This document shows positions 25,413 to 33,692 of a stretch of 51,168 bases of DNA, piece by piece. Origin of the DNA: an uncultured Hyphomicrobiales bacterium (GTDB lineage: Bacteria; Pseudomonadota; Alphaproteobacteria; Rhizobiales; Beijerinckiaceae). A program made the translations under genes and the position numbers. Numbering within the stretch: position 1 is the stretch's first letter; each line of letters starts with the position of its first letter. Below the pieces are notes generated by a model, which did not search any database, was not told where the DNA came from, and was given only the letters and a program-made list of their open reading frames with translations. Where the stretch lies: positions 1 to 51,168 of the forward strand of contig CAIOVE010000072.1 of assembly GCA_903861645.1 (NCBI GenBank), given 5' to 3'.

Positions 25413-26465
25413 ATGACCGAAAAAGTGCCCGTCACGGTTCTCACCGGCTATCTCGGCGCCGGCAAGACCACGCTGCTGAACCGCATCCTCAGCGAGGACC
25501 ATGGCCAGAAGTTCGCGGTCATCGTCAACGAATTCGGCGAGATCGGCATCGACAACGACCTCGTCGTCGGCGCCGACGAGGAAGTCTTCGAGATGAACAA
25601 CGGTTGCATCTGCTGCACCGTGCGCGGCGATCTCATCCGCATCGTCGAGGGCCTGATGAAGCGGCGCGGCAAGTTCGACGCCATCATTGTCGAGACGACC
25701 GGCCTCGCCGACCCCGCGCCCGTCGCGCAGACCTTCTTCGTCGATCAGGACGTGCAGGATCGCGCGCGCCTCGACGCCGTCGTGACCGTCGCCGACGCCA
25801 AATGGCTCGCCGACCGCCTGAAGGACGCGCCCGAGGCCAAGAACCAGATCGCCTTCGCCGACGTCATCATCCTCAACAAGATGGACCTCGTGACGGAAGC
25901 CGAGCTGCGCGAGGTCGAGGGTCGCATTCGCGCCATCAACCCCTACGCCCGGTTGCACAAGACCACGAAATGTCAGGTGCCGATCAGCGCCGTGCTCGGT
26001 CAGGGCGCCTTCGATCTCGAGCGCATCCTCGAAATCGAACCGGCCTTCCTCGAGGTCGAGGACGAACACGACCATGATCACCACGATCATGGGCATGGTC
26101 ACGACCACGGCCATCATCACCACCACGATCACGGCCACGACCACAAGGGCCTGAAGCACTACCACGACGAGGAGATGCAGTCGGTCGCCGTGCGCGTCGA
26201 CGGCGACATGGACCCCAACAAGTTCATGCCGTGGATCAACGAACTCGTGCAGAAGGAAGGTCCGAACATCCTGCGCTCGAAGGGCATCCTCGCGTTCAAG
26301 GACGATCCCAAGCGCTTCGTCTTCCAGGGCGTGCACATGATCCTCGACGGCGACAGCCAGCGCGACTGGAAGCCCGGCGAAAAGCGCGAGTCCAAGGTCG
26401 TCTTCATCGGTCGCAACCTCAAGGAAGACGAGTTGCGCAAGGGCGTTCTCTCCTGCCTGGCGTGA
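25413..26465 (+). CDS. COG0523 (CobW/ZNG1-like) GTPase with His-rich loop
   Basis: A 350-residue G3E GTPase of the COG0523 group, metallochaperones that in zinc-starved cells are thought to deliver zinc to client proteins. Walker A is GYLGAGKTT (12-20), the metal motif GCICC lies near residue 66, Walker B-like ETTGLADPAP follows, and the guanine motif is NKMD. Between the GTPase and C-terminal domains (about 215-250) is a long His/Asp/Gly tract. The C-terminal CobW_C domain covers about 255-345. The start at 25413 was chosen because GGAG at 25403-25406 is correctly spaced; an ATG at 25401 is in frame. It follows znuB, so a zinc role is more likely than a cobalamin one. Confidence 0.92.
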   Translation: MTEKVPVTVLTGYLGAGKTTLLNRILSEDHGQKFAVIVNEFGEIGIDNDLVVGADEEVFEMNNGCICCTVRGDLIRIVEGLMKRRGKFDAIIVETTGLADPAPVAQTFFVDQDVQDRARLDAVVTVADAKWLADRLKDAPEAKNQIAFADVIILNKMDLVTEAELREVEGRIRAINPYARLHKTTKCQVPISAVLGQGAFDLERILEIEPAFLEVEDEHDHDHHDHGHGHDHGHHHHHDHGHDHKGLKHYHDEEMQSVAVRVDGDMDPNKFMPWINELVQKEGPNILRSKGILAFKDDPKRFVFQGVHMILDGDSQRDWKPGEKRESKVVFIGRNLKEDELRKGVLSCLA

Positions 26466-26472
26466 GCCCGGC

Positions 26473-26880
26473 ATGGCGCTCGCGGTCGTCCTTGGCGTCG
26501 TCCTGAAACTCGAACTCATCGGCTACGACGGCCCCGCGCCATCGTTACCGCGCGAGCCGATGCGGGAAGAGCGCGACTCCGACGGCGCGCGACGGTTCTT
26601 CTACGATCTGTCGCCATCCGATCCCGGCCTCGAGGTCGCCGACGCCTGCGCCCGCCTTGGCTCGCGCCTCGAACGCCTGCTGAATTCGCCGAAATCGCCC
26701 CTGCCCGAGGGCATGTTCGCGACGCGCCTCACGCTGGAGTTCGGCGTGCTGGCCGATCGCGAGGACGAGTCTTTTTCCTATGCGTGGCCGTCGGATTTCC
26801 TGCGCGTGCTGGCGGACGCGGATATTCAACTCAACGTGTCGCACTATCTCCCGAAGGCGGAACCCGATGACGCCGACTGA
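26473..26880 (+). CDS. Uncharacterised 135-residue protein in the zinc cluster
   Basis: A 135-residue cytoplasmic protein with no signal peptide; the first 15 residues are hydrophobic but form a beta strand rather than a helix. The middle is acidic/basic mixed, with FFYDLSPSDPGLEVADACARL, and the end has RLTLEFGVLADREDESFSYAW followed by a strand with NVSHYLP. The alternating strand-helix layout faintly recalls DUF4279-type immunity-like proteins, but this is too weak to assign. It starts seven bases after the COG0523 gene and is followed by the WD40 gene, so it is likely part of the same transcript. Confidence 0.7.
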   Translation: MALAVVLGVVLKLELIGYDGPAPSLPREPMREERDSDGARRFFYDLSPSDPGLEVADACARLGSRLERLLNSPKSPLPEGMFATRLTLEFGVLADREDESFSYAWPSDFLRVLADADIQLNVSHYLPKAEPDDAD

Positions 26881-26910
26881 GACAGCGCGAACCAATCGCC
26901 GGTGAAACCG

Positions 26911-27918
26911 ATGACCAAGAGCAACCAATCCCTGGCGGACCGCGTCACGCCGATCGACGCGGGCGAAGGCGTCGTCGGCGCGGGCTTCATCGGCGACCAG
27001 CCCGTTCTCGCGTTGGTCGAGGGCGATGTCCTGTTCGTCGATGGCGACGCGGGACGTCGCGTGAAGGCCCATCCCGACGCGTCGATCCTCCTGACGCAAT
27101 TCACGCGCGATCGTCTTGTCACCGGCGGCGACGATGGCCGCGTCGTTGAGACGCGCGCCAATGGCGCCGCGGCGGAGCTTGGCGACGAAAAAGGCAAATG
27201 GATCGATTCGCTTGCCTTGCGCGACGATGGCGCGACGGCGTGGAGCGCCGGCAAGCTGGTGCGCGCGCGCGACGCCAGGGGCGAGGTCAGGACGATGACG
27301 GCGCCGTCGAGCGTGCGCGGCGTTTATTTCATGCCGAAGGGCTATCGCCTCGCCATCGCGCATTACAACGGCGTTTCCATGTGGTTTCCCAACACGGCGG
27401 CGGAGCCCGAGGGCCTCGTCTGGCGCGGCTCGCATCTCGACGTGACGATTTCGCCCGATGGACGCTTCGCCGTCAGCTCCATGCAGGAAAATTCACTGCA
27501 CGGCTGGCGCATCGCCGACAAGAAGGACATGCGCATGACCGGCTATCCGGCGAAGTCGCGCTCGCTGTCCTGGTCGCACGACGGCAAGTGGCTGGCGACA
27601 TCGGGCGCGGAAGCCTGCATCGTCTGGCCCTTCGACGGCAAGGACGGCCCCATGGGCCGCGGCCCGCGCGAGTGTTGCGCGCGGGCCTCGCGCGTGTCGC
27701 GCGTCGCGTTTCATCCCGCCGGTCTCGTCATCGCCATCGGCTTCGAGGATGGCTGGATCATGCTGTCGCGCCTCGCGGACGGCGCCGAAATATTCGTTCG
27801 ATCACCAAAGGACGGACAAGGCGCGGCGATCGCCGCGCTCGCGTGGAACGCCGATGGCAAGCGTTTGATTTTCGGCGCGGAGGACGGCGCCGCGGGACTT
27901 CTTGAACTGCCCGTTTAG
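26911..27918 (+). CDS. WD40-repeat beta-propeller protein
   Basis: A 335-residue protein made of about seven degenerate WD40-type blades. Repeats such as LTQFTRDRLVTGGDDGRVV, VTISPDGRFAVSSMQENSL, LSWSHDGKWLATSGAEACI and VAFHPAGLVIAIGFEDGWI show the typical strand pattern. There is no signal peptide, so it is probably cytoplasmic and acts as a protein-interaction scaffold. It ends the run of genes starting at the Zur-like operator. I recall WD40 proteins beside COG0523 genes in related genomes, which supports a shared role. The ATG at 26911 is preferred to the in-frame GTG at 26902. Confidence 0.83.
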   Translation: MTKSNQSLADRVTPIDAGEGVVGAGFIGDQPVLALVEGDVLFVDGDAGRRVKAHPDASILLTQFTRDRLVTGGDDGRVVETRANGAAAELGDEKGKWIDSLALRDDGATAWSAGKLVRARDARGEVRTMTAPSSVRGVYFMPKGYRLAIAHYNGVSMWFPNTAAEPEGLVWRGSHLDVTISPDGRFAVSSMQENSLHGWRIADKKDMRMTGYPAKSRSLSWSHDGKWLATSGAEACIVWPFDGKDGPMGRGPRECCARASRVSRVAFHPAGLVIAIGFEDGWIMLSRLADGAEIFVRSPKDGQGAAIAALAWNADGKRLIFGAEDGAAGLLELPV

Positions 27919-28088
27919 GCGGTCGGGAAAATTCAAAACGCATTCGTCGCGAAGTTGAGCGATCACGCGCGCGACGGGACGCGCGCCTCATAAATCGCGC
28001 GCATAACGCGCTTGTCTTCGCCAATCGAACGGTGCAGAAAAGATCATCAATTTTCGCCCATGGCGAAAGCTCCTGGGGGGGAGCACCG

Positions 28089-29318
28089 ATGTCTGGATTT
28101 TTTGACAGGAACGATACGCGCAGCGCGAAATCGCGCGAGGCGTCATTGTTCAAGAATTTGAAAACGATCGTCGCGGTGGCGAAGCCGCGCGCGGCGGGCC
28201 TGCGCGCGATTCTGCGGGGCGCCGAACTCGCGACCGTCGAGCGCCGCGAGGATCTCGCGCGCCTGCCCGTGTTGCGCAAGCGCGACATCGAGCGCATGCG
28301 CGCCGACGATCCGCCGTTTGGCGGGCTTGTCGCGATGCGACCGGGCATGTTGCGGCGCATGACGATCGATGGACCGCAGGGTCAGGTGCGCGACTGGTGG
28401 AATTGCGCGCGCGCGCTGTCGGCGGCGGGTTTCACGCGCGACGACATTATTCTCAATTGCTTTTCCTATCATCTTTCCGCCAGCGGCCATGTCGTCGACG
28501 AGGGCGCGGCCGAGCTTGGCTGCGCCGTCATTCCCGCCGGCACCGCGCGCGTCGAGAAAAAGCTCGAGGCCATTCACGCGTTGAAGCCAACCGCCTATTG
28601 CGGCGAGCCCGAGCATTTGTTGCAACTGCTCGATCACGCCGCCAACGCGAATTGCGACGTTTCATCGCTGAAAAAGGCGTTTTTCTTCGGCGCCTATCTG
28701 TCGCGCCACGCGCGCGCGGAGATCGAGCGGCGCGGCATCGGCGCGCGACAGGCTTATGTTACGTCGCGTCATGGCGTGATCGCCTTCGAAACCAGCCTGG
28801 ACGATGGCCGCTTGAACGAGGGCATGATCGTCAACGAGGGCCTCATCGTTGAAATCGTGCGGCCGGGCACGAACACGCCCGCGCCGGACGGCGAGATCGG
28901 CGAGGTCGTGGTGACGCGCGTCAATCAGGATTATCCGTTGCTGCGCGTTTCGACGGGCGATCTGTCGCGCGTCATTCCCGGCGCGTCGCCCTGCGGACGC
29001 ACGGGCGCGCGCATCGCCGGCTGGCTCGGTCGCGTTGGCGAGGAAACGCGGATCGCGAACCGCGTTCTGACGCCGCAACATGTGCTCGATCTCGCCGATC
29101 GCCACGCCTGCGTGCGTCGCATGCAGATCGTCGTGCGACGCGAGGGGCAGGGCGACAGCGTTCTGCTGCGCGCGGAGGGTCCGGACGGCGATCCCCAATT
29201 GCCCGCTAATCTCAAGCGCAATCTGTTCGACATCACCGGCATCGAGGGCGATATCGAGGTCGTGGGCGCCGGCGTGCTCGACACGAAGGCGCGACTGATC
29301 GCCGACGAGCGCCGCTAG
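28089..29318 (+). CDS. PaaK-like adenylate-forming enzyme (phenylacetate-CoA ligase family)
   Basis: A 409-residue protein of the phenylacetate-CoA ligase-like family. Family stretches are ARLPVLRKRDIERMRADDPPFGG near residue 60 (quoted in part: LPVLRKRDIERM), the core NCFSYHLSASGHVVDEGA with LGCAVIPAGTARVE, and the C-terminal region beginning GRVGEETRIANRVLTP. The usual glycine/threonine-rich phosphate-binding loop (SSGTTGKP) is absent, replaced around TIDGPQGQVRDWW, so activity is uncertain. A GGGGGGAG ribosome-binding site precedes the ATG at 28089. A small hairpin (TTTCGCC-CAT-GGCGAAA, 28052-28068) lies just upstream. thiD follows after 10 bases. The substrate is unknown. Confidence 0.78.
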   Translation: MSGFFDRNDTRSAKSREASLFKNLKTIVAVAKPRAAGLRAILRGAELATVERREDLARLPVLRKRDIERMRADDPPFGGLVAMRPGMLRRMTIDGPQGQVRDWWNCARALSAAGFTRDDIILNCFSYHLSASGHVVDEGAAELGCAVIPAGTARVEKKLEAIHALKPTAYCGEPEHLLQLLDHAANANCDVSSLKKAFFFGAYLSRHARAEIERRGIGARQAYVTSRHGVIAFETSLDDGRLNEGMIVNEGLIVEIVRPGTNTPAPDGEIGEVVVTRVNQDYPLLRVSTGDLSRVIPGASPCGRTGARIAGWLGRVGEETRIANRVLTPQHVLDLADRHACVRRMQIVVRREGQGDSVLLRAEGPDGDPQLPANLKRNLFDITGIEGDIEVVGAGVLDTKARLIADERR

Positions 29319-29328
29319 GAAATCCCGC

Positions 29329-30135
29329 ATGGTCCCGAACCTGCTGTCCATCGCCGGTTCGGATCCATCGGGCGGCGCGGGCGTTCAGGCGGACCTCAAG
29401 ACCTTCGCCGCGCTGGGTTGTCATGGCATGGCGGCGATCACCGCGTTGACGGCGCAGAACTCCCTTGGCGTGCGCGCGATTCATCCAACCCCGCCCGACT
29501 TTCTCGCCGCGCAGATCGACGCGTTGTTCGACGACATCAATGTCGCCGCCGTGAAAATCGGCATGATCGGCAACGCGGACAACGCCCGCCTGATCGCCGC
29601 GCGGCTGAAGGCGCGGCGGCCCGCCTTCGTCGTGCTGGACCCCGTGCTCGCGGCGAGCAGCGGCGACGATCTCGGCGGCGCGGGCCTCGCGCGGGAAATC
29701 ATGTCCACCCTGTTGCCGCTGGTTGATCTCATCACGCCCAACGCGCCGGAGGCCGCGCGCATGACAGGCCTTCCGGAAGCCACCGACATCGACGGCGCGC
29801 GCCGTCTCGCGCGCGCGCTGATCGACGCGGGCGCGCGCGCGGTTCTCGTCAAGGGCGGACACGTGCCCGGCGAAATGGCGCGAGATCTTCTTATCGACTC
29901 GGGCGGCGAAGCGATTTTCGCCGCGCCATGGATCGAAACCCGCAACACGCATGGCACCGGTTGCGCGCTATCGTCGGCGATCGCGGCGCGCGTGGCGCAT
30001 GGCGACACGCTGGTCGAGGCGATACGCGCGGCCAAGGACTATCTGTCGGGCGCGCTCGCCAACAGCGACGACTTTCATGTTGGCGCTGGCGCGGGGCCGC
30101 TCAATCATTTCTGGCGGCTCTGGCCGCGCGACTAG
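29329..30135 (+). CDS. thiD: Hydroxymethylpyrimidine/phosphomethylpyrimidine kinase ThiD
   Basis: A 268-residue ribokinase-fold enzyme that phosphorylates HMP and HMP-phosphate in thiamine synthesis. It opens with LLSIAGSDPSGGAGVQADLK, the substrate-binding signature, and has DPVLAASSG, ITPNAPEAARMTG, VLVKGGH and the anion-hole/catalytic motif THGTGCALSSAIAA with the catalytic Cys. No THI-box riboswitch is present; the gene follows the PaaK-like gene after 10 bases and is probably translated from the same mRNA. Its stop converges on the nucleotidase gene. Confidence 0.95.
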   Translation: MVPNLLSIAGSDPSGGAGVQADLKTFAALGCHGMAAITALTAQNSLGVRAIHPTPPDFLAAQIDALFDDINVAAVKIGMIGNADNARLIAARLKARRPAFVVLDPVLAASSGDDLGGAGLAREIMSTLLPLVDLITPNAPEAARMTGLPEATDIDGARRLARALIDAGARAVLVKGGHVPGEMARDLLIDSGGEAIFAAPWIETRNTHGTGCALSSAIAARVAHGDTLVEAIRAAKDYLSGALANSDDFHVGAGAGPLNHFWRLWPRD

Positions 30136-30142
30136 GCGCGGC

Positions 30143-31645
30143 TTATTTGATGACGATACGCCCCTCGACGCGCGCGTCGATCACGCCGATCTGGCGCGCG
30201 TAAACCATCGCCTCGTTGGCGATGAGCTGGTCGCCGCTGTCGACGGTGGCGCCTGGGTCGGCGAGACTCGTATAGCCATCGCCGCCGCGCAACATGAAAT
30301 CATTCGTCGCGACGCGATACCTCGCGCCTTCATCCAGCGGCGCGCCGCGAACATTGATGGACACAACGCGCCGCCCGCGCGGCGCGGCGCCGTCGGCGAC
30401 GATTTCAAGGCCGGAAACCTGCGGAAAGCGCCCCGCCAACTGGCCCAGCGCCGACAAGCCATTTTCGATCGCCGCGCGCAAGGCGACGCCCGTCACGGTG
30501 GTGACAACGGCGCGATTGCCGAAGGGCAATTCGGTCAGCACGTCGCGCCGAGTCAGTTCATGGCCCGCGGGATACTGGCGATTGCCGCGGATGCCGCCGC
30601 CATTGAGGATGGCGACATCGGCGCCCATGCGCGCGCGCAGGGCGTCGGCGAGGAAATCGCCGATCGCCGCCTCGCCGCCACGCACGGCGGCGCCCGAACT
30701 GTCGAGCGGCGCGGCGAGCCGCGCGATGACAACATCGAGTTCGCGCGACAATTCGTCGGCGTAAGTCTTGACCAGCGCGGCCATGGCTGGGTCGGGCGTC
30801 ACGTCCTTCGTGTCGAAGACGCGATAATTCGGCTGCCAGTTGATCTTGCGATTGGCGCCCTCGCCCTTCACCGACACGGTCACGTCAACGGCGACCACAT
30901 AGTCCGCGTCCTCGCCGGACTCCGTCAGCGATGTCCTGCCATCGAAGTCGATATGCAGATCGTGATTATGACCGGACAGGATGATGTCGACCGCGCGCGA
31001 CGCCATCAGTTTCTGGCCGGTGATCTTGTCGGCGTGCACGACAGCGACCGTCAGGTCGGCGCCCTGGTCCTTCAACGCGCGCGCGGCCGCCGCCACCGTC
31101 TCGACCGTGGGCGCGAAGCGCAGCGGCCCCGGCGACGACAGCACGCCCGTCGTCTCCAGCGTCGCGCCGACAACGCCGATCCGCAGGCCGCCGCGCTCGA
31201 TCATCATCGTGTCGCGATGGCCCGGGAGGATCGCGCCATCGCCATCGCGCAGATTGGCGGCGAGCACCGGGAAACGCGCCTCGCCCATGCGCTTGAGATA
31301 GACGTCCTGGCCAAAATCGAATTCGTGATTACCCGGCGCGAAGACATCCGGCGGCAGGGCGTTGAACAGGGCGATCATGTGCGCGCCCTGATCGAAGCCC
31401 GACATCAGGCTGGGGCTGATCGTGTCGCCCGCGTGCGCGAAAATCACGTTGGGCGAGCGCGCGCGTTCCGCCTTCACCACCGCGGCGAGGCGCGGCAGCC
31501 CGCCGCGGCCATCGACCTCGTCCATCTGATAGATATCGTTGACCAGAACGAAGGTCAGCCGGACATCGCCGGCGGCCAGCGCGGGGCCGCCCGCCAGCAT
31601 GGCGGCGAGGCCGGCGACGGTCCGGCGGCGGTCGAGAAGCATCAT
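30143..31645 (-). CDS. Secreted metallophosphatase / 5'-nucleotidase family protein
   Basis: A 500-residue exported enzyme of the UshA/5'-nucleotidase family. A leader with Arg-Arg-Arg and a hydrophobic stretch ends near GPALAAGD (about residue 25) and may be a Tat or Sec signal. The metallophosphatase domain shows VNDIYQMDEVDGRGG, FAHAGDTISPS, APGNHEFDFGQD and ILSGHNHDLH, giving the two-metal site. The C-terminal domain binds the nucleotide (ILNGGGIRGNR, YTSL near the end). It scavenges phosphate or nucleosides in the periplasm; the true substrate may be a nucleotide or other phosphate ester. Two ATGs (31645, 31642) are adjacent. Confidence 0.9.
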   Translation of the reverse strand: MMLLDRRRTVAGLAAMLAGGPALAAGDVRLTFVLVNDIYQMDEVDGRGGLPRLAAVVKAERARSPNVIFAHAGDTISPSLMSGFDQGAHMIALFNALPPDVFAPGNHEFDFGQDVYLKRMGEARFPVLAANLRDGDGAILPGHRDTMMIERGGLRIGVVGATLETTGVLSSPGPLRFAPTVETVAAAARALKDQGADLTVAVVHADKITGQKLMASRAVDIILSGHNHDLHIDFDGRTSLTESGEDADYVVAVDVTVSVKGEGANRKINWQPNYRVFDTKDVTPDPAMAALVKTYADELSRELDVVIARLAAPLDSSGAAVRGGEAAIGDFLADALRARMGADVAILNGGGIRGNRQYPAGHELTRRDVLTELPFGNRAVVTTVTGVALRAAIENGLSALGQLAGRFPQVSGLEIVADGAAPRGRRVVSINVRGAPLDEGARYRVATNDFMLRGGDGYTSLADPGATVDSGDQLIANEAMVYARQIGVIDARVEGRIVIK

Positions 31646-31758
31646 CTGAATCTCCGGGTTGCGCGTAGAACAGTCGTGGAATCGCGTGTCGCCCGCAAGA
31701 CATTCGACAAGCGCCGATCAAACGCATAAATCCGTCGCCGGACCCTTGGACCCGCTGA

Positions 31759-32814
31759 ATGAACGAAGCCCCCTTACCCGCGCTCGCGACCGACGCGCTC
31801 CGCCCCGGCGACCATCCGCCGGCGCGCGTGGGGCGCGTGGGCGTACTGCTGGTCAATCTGGGCACGCCCGACGCCACCGACTACTGGTCGATGCGGCGGT
31901 ATCTCAAGGAGTTTCTCTCGGATCGCCGGGTCATCGAGACATCGCGCCTGATCTGGTGGCCGGTGCTGAATTTCATCATTCTGTCGACGCGACCCGGCCG
32001 CAAGGGCAAGGATTACGATTCCATCTGGAATCGCGAGCTTGACGAAAGCCCCCTGCGCACGATCACCCGCTCGCAGGCCGAGCAACTGGCCGCCCGCCTC
32101 GCCGACAAGGGCAAGGTCGTCGTCGACTGGGCCATGCGCTACGGCAACCCCACCATCGCCTCGCGCCTCGAGGCCTTGCAGGCGCAAGGCTGCGACCGGG
32201 TGCTGCTGGTGCCGCTCTACCCGCAATACGCCGCGGCGACGACGGCGACGGTCTGCGACAAGACCTTCGAGGCGCTGATGAAGATGCGCTGGCAGCCAAC
32301 GCTGCGCGTCGCGCCGCCCTGGCATGACGATCCCGCCTATATCGAGGCGGTGGCGAGCTCGATCCGCGACGGACTGGCGAAGCTCGATTTCGAGCCCGAG
32401 GTCATTCTGGCCTCGTTCCACGGCATACCCAAGGCCTACCTGCTCAAGGGCGATCCCTACTATTGCCAGTGCCTGAAAACAGGCCGCCTGCTGCGCGAGG
32501 CGCTGGGCCTGTCGGAGCAACGGTTCGTCACCACGTTCCAGTCGCGATTCGGGCCGGCGGAATGGCTGCGCCCCTACACCGACGAGACGATCCAGACGCT
32601 GGCGCGCGACGGCGTCAAGCGCCTCGCCGTGGTGACGCCGGGCTTCGTCGCGGACTGCCTTGAAACCATCGAGGAAATAGGCGTCGAGAACGCGGAATAT
32701 TTCCACGAGGCCGGCGGCGAGAAATTCGCGCGGCTGGAGTGTCTCAACGATACGGCCGCCGGCGTCGACGTGATCGAGGCGATCGCGCGGCGGGAACTGT
32801 CGGGCTGGGCCTGA
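31759..32814 (+). CDS. hemH: Ferrochelatase
   Basis: A 351-residue ferrochelatase that inserts ferrous iron into protoporphyrin IX, the last step of haem synthesis. Family patterns are VLLVNLGTPDATDYWSMRRY at about residue 30, the metal/proton-relay His in LASFHGIPKAYLLKGDPYYCQC (quoted in part) and the glutamate-containing VTPGFVADCLETIEEI. It is slightly long at the N terminus, with about 28 polar residues before the core, so a later start is possible but no better ATG is seen. The cytochrome c gene follows 53 bases downstream. Confidence 0.95.
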   Translation: MNEAPLPALATDALRPGDHPPARVGRVGVLLVNLGTPDATDYWSMRRYLKEFLSDRRVIETSRLIWWPVLNFIILSTRPGRKGKDYDSIWNRELDESPLRTITRSQAEQLAARLADKGKVVVDWAMRYGNPTIASRLEALQAQGCDRVLLVPLYPQYAAATTATVCDKTFEALMKMRWQPTLRVAPPWHDDPAYIEAVASSIRDGLAKLDFEPEVILASFHGIPKAYLLKGDPYYCQCLKTGRLLREALGLSEQRFVTTFQSRFGPAEWLRPYTDETIQTLARDGVKRLAVVTPGFVADCLETIEEIGVENAEYFHEAGGEKFARLECLNDTAAGVDVIEAIARRELSGWA

Positions 32815-32867
32815 CGGCCCGCGCCCGGCGCCAACGCCGGCGTTCGACCGGCGAACGGGAGGGATGG

Positions 32868-33689
32868 ATGGCGAGAATCGGGGCCATTGCCGCGTTGACC
32901 CTCGCGGCGGCGATCTTGCCCGCGCGGGCCGAGACGCCCGCCGAGCGCGGCGCCTATATCGTGCGCGGCATAGCCGCCTGCGGCTCCTGCCACGCCAACC
33001 CCGCGCCGGATTCGCCCGAACTCGCGGGCGGCCGCCGGTTTTCGGAACTGGCCTACACGGCCCACGCCGCCAACCTGACGCCAGACGTGGAAACCGGCGT
33101 CGGCGGATGGACCGACGAGCAACTGGTCGTGGGCATCCGCGAGGGCAAGCGACCGCGCGGCTCGACGATCGGCCCGCCCATGCCGATTTCCTCCTACCGC
33201 AACATGAGCGTGGATGACGCCCGCGCCATCGTCGCCTTTCTGCGCACCCTGAAGCCAGTGGCCAACAAGGTTCCGCGATCGAGCTATCGCTTGCCGCCGC
33301 CCGCCAGCTACGGAGCGCCAGCCGACGCGACCCCGGACGCGACCAGCGCCGACCCCGTCGCGCGCGGCCGCTATCTGGCGACGGCGGTCGGCCAATGCAT
33401 GGATTGCCACTCCAGCCGGGGCGAGGACGGCTTGCCGGACCTGACCCATGGCCTTGGCATGGGCGGCGCCGAGTTGCGCGGCCCCTGGGGCGTGATCCTC
33501 GCGCCGGACGTCACGCCCGCGGGCATTGGCCATTACGGCGACGCCGACCTGCGAAAAATCATCACGAAAGGCGAGCGGCCCGACGGATCGAAGCTGGCGC
33601 CGCCCATGCCCGTCGCCTGGTACGCGAACATGACCGACGACGACGTAACGGCGATCATCGCATTCCTGCGGTCGCTGCCCGCTCGTTGA
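32868..33689 (+). CDS. Periplasmic dihaem cytochrome c
   Basis: A 273-residue exported protein with a signal peptide ending near PARAETP (about 22). Two class-I haem motifs are visible, CGSCH in the first half (about residue 40) and CMDCH in the second (about 177), each with a downstream Met-containing PPMP segment that could ligate the haem iron. Two fused cytochrome c domains of this sort serve as electron carriers for alcohol, aldehyde or sugar dehydrogenases. The partner enzyme is not in the window. GGGAGGG upstream of the ATG at 32868 decides the start. It ends three bases before the galE stop (convergent). Confidence 0.9.
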   Translation: MARIGAIAALTLAAAILPARAETPAERGAYIVRGIAACGSCHANPAPDSPELAGGRRFSELAYTAHAANLTPDVETGVGGWTDEQLVVGIREGKRPRGSTIGPPMPISSYRNMSVDDARAIVAFLRTLKPVANKVPRSSYRLPPPASYGAPADATPDATSADPVARGRYLATAVGQCMDCHSSRGEDGLPDLTHGLGMGGAELRGPWGVILAPDVTPAGIGHYGDADLRKIITKGERPDGSKLAPPMPVAWYANMTDDDVTAIIAFLRSLPAR

Positions 33690-33692
33690 AGC

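Noticed and set aside
25413-26465. Cobalamin-synthesis CobW
   Set aside because: No cobalamin genes are nearby; the His-rich loop and znu context favour a zinc metallochaperone.
29319-29328. Thiamine riboswitch before thiD
   Set aside because: Only 10 bases separate thiD from the gene before it, and no THI-box sequence is visible in the upstream gene end.
29951-31729. 592-residue open frame antisense to the nucleotidase gene
   Set aside because: Shadow frame; the sense frame carries all metallophosphatase motifs.
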